From: Mortierella sp. BCC40632
Taxonomy: Eukaryota > Mortierellomycota > Mortierellomycetes > Mortierellales > Mortierellaceae
Direction of reading: 5' to 3'
Assembly (NCBI GenBank): GCA_011634665.1
Contig: WAEK01000016.1
Span: 496,001-560,000, forward strand
DNA: 64,000 nucleotides
In this document: piece after piece, positions 59,896-64,000 of the stretch
How positions within the stretch are numbered: position 1 is the first letter of the stretch
How the letters are laid out: each line of letters begins with the position of its first letter
The notes under the pieces: model-generated
Seen by the model: the letters and a program-made list of their open reading frames with translations, nothing else
What the model was told of the DNA's origin: nothing
The model's database searches: none
Program-made: the position numbers and the translations under genes

Positions 59896-62706
59896 CTACT
59901 CTGGTTGTCGAAATCGACCAAATGAAAGCCCCATCAAGCTTTCGGCTCTATCTTTTTCCTCCTCGGGCTTGCCCACCACCCCCACTACAGGAAAAAGCAA
60001 ATCCGTATTTCGAACATAAAGTCGATGACCATGTTCATGAAGCATGATTGACTCTTCCTTGTACTTGACTCGATCACTCTCCGGAATTTGCACCAATCCA
60101 AGTTTCACCCGTGTCGACTTGGACATTTCGATATTGGTGTTCAAATATCGAAGCTTTAGATTCCTGGCTACAAGCTCCTCCTTGGATTTATACCTCATCC
60201 TTCCATCGGGCCACCTATCGTCTTTGTTGCTAGGTCGTTCCAGGTTTTCTTTGATAAAGTCAGCAAATGCTATTTTCTTGATCTCCTCCGCTACCATTAC
60301 CGATCGGAAGAACTGATACGAGGCAATAACATCTCTCTCTGAATAACACGCCACAAACAAATCCTGAAGTCTCGGTGTGCAAACCACCAAAAGAGCGATG
60401 ACATCACTGGGAGACATATACCAGGGTCCACTTAGGAACAGGAAACTCAGCTGACTATCCAAGAAGGTTGCTGATATATCTTCCTTTTGTCCAGACTGGG
60501 GTTGGTTGGGTCCCAATCCCATTCGATTCAATTGTTCTTGCAGACTCTCTTGTTCGGATGAGAGGTTCCCGACTCGATAAGAATCAACTGAAGACGCATT
60601 CAAAGGAATTCTATACGAGTCTTCGTGAAGAGACAGATGAAGTGACCTGAGAGATGGGCATCCAAAGAGCCACTCAAAACAAAACACATTCGTAGCTGAT
60701 CCTTCAAAGCGCATCTCACGAAGTGAGGGAAGTGTCCAGTTTCGGATCCATGGACCCCGACCATAAATATCCAGACCTGACTCCAATGGTTTCCATGGCC
60801 CTGATGAAACAGACCGACCTGCATAGGGGTCAATATGGTGAGATTGTCCAGGAATTTGTCGTAGTATATCTGGACGGATCCTACTGTTTGAGGTAAAGAA
60901 AATCTTTTCCAGACGACCCATGGTACCCAGTGAATCATAGTTGAATCTCAAGGAGGCCGTGCCTAACAAACTGAGCTCTCGGAGCCATGGAAGGTTCCAC
61001 TTGGGGAAGAGATGGAGAAGTGGTCTCACTGAAGTAACCGTCTTGTCAGGGTTCGTTTCTTTGTTGCCTTGAACTGAGAAAATTTGATTACTGACTGGAG
61101 GGACATCATCACAGAAATTCAAACTGAGTTCTTGAAGCAACGGACATCCTTCAAAGGATCCCACATCGAGCTCAGCAAGACATTTAAACGTGATCACGAC
61201 TTTTCTCAGAGAAGGAGCATGCCAGTATCCTAAAGATTTAGATCGTGGTTGTTGTAGGACCTGAAGTGATTGACTATCCCAAACGGTCGCAGGGCTGAGA
61301 GTACTATAACTGAAACTTTCTGCCTTGATGGATGTAATCGTGGGCGCGAAAATATCCATGGCATCGTTCAGAGCGTAGAGACAGATCACATAACTTGATT
61401 CTGCGTTCAGGGCTAGCTTTTCCATACTGGTGATCTGTGGAGAGGTGATATCCTTGCCTTGGATCAACGTTGAAGTATTGTCGCCTCGAACAGCGGCGAA
61501 CATGAAAGGGTCATTGACACAAAACCGTGCCTCCTGGAGCCGAGGACAGCGCCTCAAAAAAGCACCTACTGCATCATCCCCTCGGGTAGTGACTTGGGCA
61601 CCATATTCTGATAGTCGCTCCAGTCGCTCCAAGTTGATTTTCCCTGATCGCTCGTAGAAACGTTGGATATTGTCGATATAGATACTGACTGGGTGTCGAA
61701 TGGTTTCACAGATTGAAATCATCAATGGTTGAAACGGAACCAAGTTCCCAGCTTCGGCTTGAGAATCCCACCAAGATCGTGGGATTGAATCCGGTCCACA
61801 GATGCTGGAGATACTAGGCATAAATGAAAATCCCAATGATGCCTTGTTCGGAAACGCGTTCTGGTTCTTTCGAATGAACTCGAGGGAATCACCAAACTGT
61901 AAAGGTGAAAGACTAGCAGAACTACAACCCATGAGCAAGAACTGGAGTCGACTCAGTTTACTTGCCAGGGGCATGAACATGGCCGCGCGGTCACAATTAA
62001 AAGAGCATCGAATGACTTGCTCAAAATTATGGTGGAGAAAGATAAGGAGGACCGAATCCATCACAACCTGGTCTATTCTCTTGAAAAGAGACGTTGAGGG
62101 TTCGTAGAGTGTGCTGCTCTTTCGACTTGGATCGTTATTTCCAGGAGCACTGATCTTGGCCATGAGGGCATTGTGGCCATCTCTTTCCTCCTTGGTCACC
62201 ACTCTTGGAATCAGAAACGTATACCATTTGATCTTCCACTCTGATGTGAAAAGAGTCGTGAAAAGAGATGAATAGTCCATCATCAGTTTTGGTAGAGGCT
62301 TTGGCTCAGGTCCGTCTTCGGCTGCCAGCCGTTCTTCAAGAAGTGGATACAGAGGCGACCTGACCCATTCGAGTCCATACTCTGCTAGGACATCAGAGTC
62401 TGTAAATGGCTTGGGATTATCGGGGGTGGGTATCGCGAAGCGTTCGACAACCGAGATCAAAAGAAGAATCATGAGCTCTTCGTCGCAGGGCTTCCCCATT
62501 TTCATGACTACATGCCAGAACGTGAAGGGGTTGGACAACAGGACCTTGCTCGTCTCATTAAAGAAAAACCGATTCACGGTCAAGAATTTGGAGAGGGCGC
62601 GTCGATTAAAGTGAAGGTTTTCGAGGATCAGGATCAATATCTCATTCGGTAGACGTTGACCAGATCCAACATCTCGACCTTGGGATTCATAAATGGATAC
62701 AAGAGG
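59896..62706 (-). CDS. F-box protein of the large leucine-rich fungal type (5' end not placed)
   Basis: A single long exon encodes about 936 residues from 62706 to the stop at 59896. Near its start is an F-box-like helix (RLPNEILILILENLHFNRRA, then LSKFLTVNRFFFNETSKVL). F-box proteins recruit substrates to SCF ubiquitin ligases through Skp1. The rest shows irregular leucine-rich elements (CLAELDVGSFEGCPLLQELS, LPSLREMRFEGS, WLFGCPSLRSLHLSLHE) typical of degenerate LRR solenoids in fungal F-box families. No ATG is in frame before a TAA upstream, and a branch-like CACTAAC and TTCAAG acceptor precede 62706. A short first exon is therefore likely; an ATG near 62801 is one candidate if a different acceptor is used. 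Target proteins are unknown. Confidence 0.75.
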   Translation of the reverse strand, partial: PLVSIYESQGRDVGSGQRLPNEILILILENLHFNRRALSKFLTVNRFFFNETSKVLLSNPFTFWHVVMKMGKPCDEELMILLLISVVERFAIPTPDNPKPFTDSDVLAEYGLEWVRSPLYPLLEERLAAEDGPEPKPLPKLMMDYSSLFTTLFTSEWKIKWYTFLIPRVVTKEERDGHNALMAKISAPGNNDPSRKSSTLYEPSTSLFKRIDQVVMDSVLLIFLHHNFEQVIRCSFNCDRAAMFMPLASKLSRLQFLLMGCSSASLSPLQFGDSLEFIRKNQNAFPNKASLGFSFMPSISSICGPDSIPRSWWDSQAEAGNLVPFQPLMISICETIRHPVSIYIDNIQRFYERSGKINLERLERLSEYGAQVTTRGDDAVGAFLRRCPRLQEARFCVNDPFMFAAVRGDNTSTLIQGKDITSPQITSMEKLALNAESSYVICLYALNDAMDIFAPTITSIKAESFSYSTLSPATVWDSQSLQVLQQPRSKSLGYWHAPSLRKVVITFKCLAELDVGSFEGCPLLQELSLNFCDDVPPVSNQIFSVQGNKETNPDKTVTSVRPLLHLFPKWNLPWLRELSLLGTASLRFNYDSLGTMGRLEKIFFTSNSRIRPDILRQIPGQSHHIDPYAGRSVSSGPWKPLESGLDIYGRGPWIRNWTLPSLREMRFEGSATNVFCFEWLFGCPSLRSLHLSLHEDSYRIPLNASSVDSYRVGNLSSEQESLQEQLNRMGLGPNQPQSGQKEDISATFLDSQLSFLFLSGPWYMSPSDVIALLVVCTPRLQDLFVACYSERDVIASYQFFRSVMVAEEIKKIAFADFIKENLERPSNKDDRWPDGRMRYKSKEELVARNLKLRYLNTNIEMSKSTRVKLGLVQIPESDRVKYKEESIMLHEHGHRLYVRNTDLLFPVVGVVGKPEEEKDRAESLMGLSFGRFRQPE

Positions 62707-63524
62707 CTTGAACGGTTAGTGCTTCTTCTCACTGGCTTTTAGAGAAACAGGACAAGTCTGGAAAGAGAAAAAAAAAAAAAAAAGAACTTGCTTTGATCAT
62801 GGGTCATATCCTGGCGTGACAAAGAGAAAAAAAAAATCGGGTATTGATGTAGAGTGACTTGGGCGACGAGTTTTTGGAATGGTGAAAGAAAGAGCGGGAG
62901 ATGATGCAAAGATGAAATGAGTGTGAGAAATCGCAAAGTGATGGGAGAAAAAGAAGGACTCCAGGAGAGGAGAGGGGGAAGTAAAAGAACTGGTGGCAAT
63001 TGGTGTACAAACAAATCAAACCTTGATGAAGAATATCGAGCTACAAACACCCTCTCTTTGTTAGTGTCGGTTGTTTGTCCCAGACCCAGACGAGCTTTCC
63101 CCGCAGGAACGTGGCGCACCACCAGGGCTGCTTTTTTTGAGCTCCCTCTTCCAAACCTTCACCAACAAACAACTAACAACATAGTATAGGATTGAATCTA
63201 GCTTCTCGTGATAGTTGTTCCTAATCAATGCTCAGATTGCCGCCCAATTGATATTCTCCGAAATACTTTCTCTACCGACAAATTATTACAAGCCAAACCT
63301 GACCGAGTGCAAAAAAATCTCTCTCTTTCTCTCTCTCTTTCTCTCTTTCTTGGCACTCGCGGCTGAACAACAAGTAATACCCACAGCCATTCACACACAT
63401 GTAAAACTATGCCAACAGACTGTACTTAATTGAATGCTTGCTAATAGAATACTGTTTATGTGGTTCTTTTTCTTTTCTTTTCTTTTCTTTTCCTCCTTTT
63501 ATGCAATACAGCTACAAAGTCACT
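62707..63524. other. Region between the F-box and HMG-box genes
   Basis: Holds the likely missing first exon and promoter of the F-box gene and the 3' end of the HMG-box transcript (both genes on the minus strand). A poly-A run at 62768-62783, a CT-rich run at about 63318-63352 and a TTTTC repeat at about 63468-63492 are present. No additional gene is recognised. Confidence 0.4.
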
Positions 63525-64000
63525 TCATGGTCGACCTTTGGCCGATCTCCCCTTCTTGGCAGAATAGGCTTGCATCTCCTCCGCATATCGTAGCTTATCC
63601 TGTTGAGCCATTTGCAACCAAGGCTCCTTCTGAGCTTGCGTCATACCATTCCACATCTTGGCCGCAACAGCAGGAATCGACTGGTTTGGATTCATCTGTC
63701 GGATCTTGGCACGCTCACCCGATCGGAAAAAGAGGAATCCTGGGATAGGATGCTTTGGCGCGTCAGGGTCCTTGGTCTTTTTTTTCCCACGCGCCTTCGC
63801 ATTCTTGCCATTGATCGTCACCTCTCCTCCATTGTCGCCAGTTCGGTCCCCACTATTGTTGTTGCCATTGTTGTTATTATCACCATTGGCACCTGATCGT
63901 GAGTTGTTTCCTGAATTCGATGACATTCCCTGGTTATTAGCATTCATTGAACCACCATTTCGAGCTCCGTCTTTACTGGAACCAGCATTGTTGCCGCCGT
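63525..64000 (-). CDS. HMG-box protein, C-terminal part (runs off the window)
   Basis: The frame is open from the right window edge to the TGA at 63525-63527, so the N terminus and start lie outside. An Asn/Gly-rich low-complexity stretch precedes a basic segment (GKNAKARGKKKTKDPDAPKH) and one HMG box: PGFLFFRSGERAKIRQMNP, IPAVAAKMWNGMTQAQKEPW and DKLRYAEEMQAY, ending in a short basic tail. HMG boxes of the KDPDAPK type bend DNA with little sequence preference (Nhp6/HMGB class). The box position at the extreme C terminus after a long Asn-rich region differs from the compact Nhp6. Nuclear location is inferred. Confidence 0.88.
   Translation of the reverse strand, partial: GGNNAGSSKDGARNGGSMNANNQGMSSNSGNNSRSGANGDNNNNGNNNSGDRTGDNGGEVTINGKNAKARGKKKTKDPDAPKHPIPGFLFFRSGERAKIRQMNPNQSIPAVAAKMWNGMTQAQKEPWLQMAQQDKLRYAEEMQAYSAKKGRSAKGRP

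Overview
This window looks like nuclear DNA from a filamentous fungus. The genes are rich in introns with GT..AG borders. Proteins belong to fungal or pan-eukaryotic families (a Kre2/Mnt1-type mannosyltransferase, tricalbin, Mcd4, a UapA-type purine permease). Low-complexity CT/GA, GT and A/T runs fill introns and spacers. The presence of PUS10, a CARP-type FYVE/RING E3 and an S6 kinase with a conserved hydrophobic motif, together with the dense introns, suggests an early-diverging lineage such as Mortierellomycota. That assignment is inference only; no rRNA, tRNA, CRISPR array or bacterial-type gene was seen.

Layout, left to right: a YRA1/ALYREF mRNA-export adaptor (+) with a very long first intron and a one-base frameshift near its end; APC2, the cullin-like subunit of the anaphase-promoting complex (-); an S6-kinase-type AGC kinase (+); MCD4/PIGN, a GPI ethanolamine-phosphate transferase (-); a SLP1-type SUN-domain membrane protein (+). 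Then comes a 6.4-kb block bounded by two ~1.05-kb inverted arms with no recognisable transposase. Next is a head-to-head pair of type II membrane glycosyltransferases (O-fucosyltransferase-like, -; Kre2/Mnt1-like, +), a nucleobase permease (-), a 4.4-kb stretch without a recognisable gene, and PUS10 (-). After another 3.1-kb gene-poor stretch come a six-C2 tricalbin (+), the protein farnesyltransferase beta subunit (+), a polyglutamine-rich CARP-like E3 (-), a secreted protein with two double-psi beta-barrel domains (+), an F-box protein (-), and an HMG-box protein (-) that runs off the right edge.

Exon joins were made by hand from splice signals, reading phase and family conservation. For APC2, S6K, MCD4, SLP1-like, both glycosyltransferases, permease, tricalbin, farnesyltransferase and the CARP-like gene, the chosen joins give a total length divisible by three and an uninterrupted frame. 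The 5' ends of PUS10 and the F-box gene could not be placed. Functionally the window mixes housekeeping genes: mRNA export, cell-cycle ubiquitination, growth signalling, GPI-anchor and glycan synthesis, ER-plasma membrane contact, prenylation and tRNA pseudouridylation. The most unusual non-genic object is the inverted-repeat block at 22969-29337.
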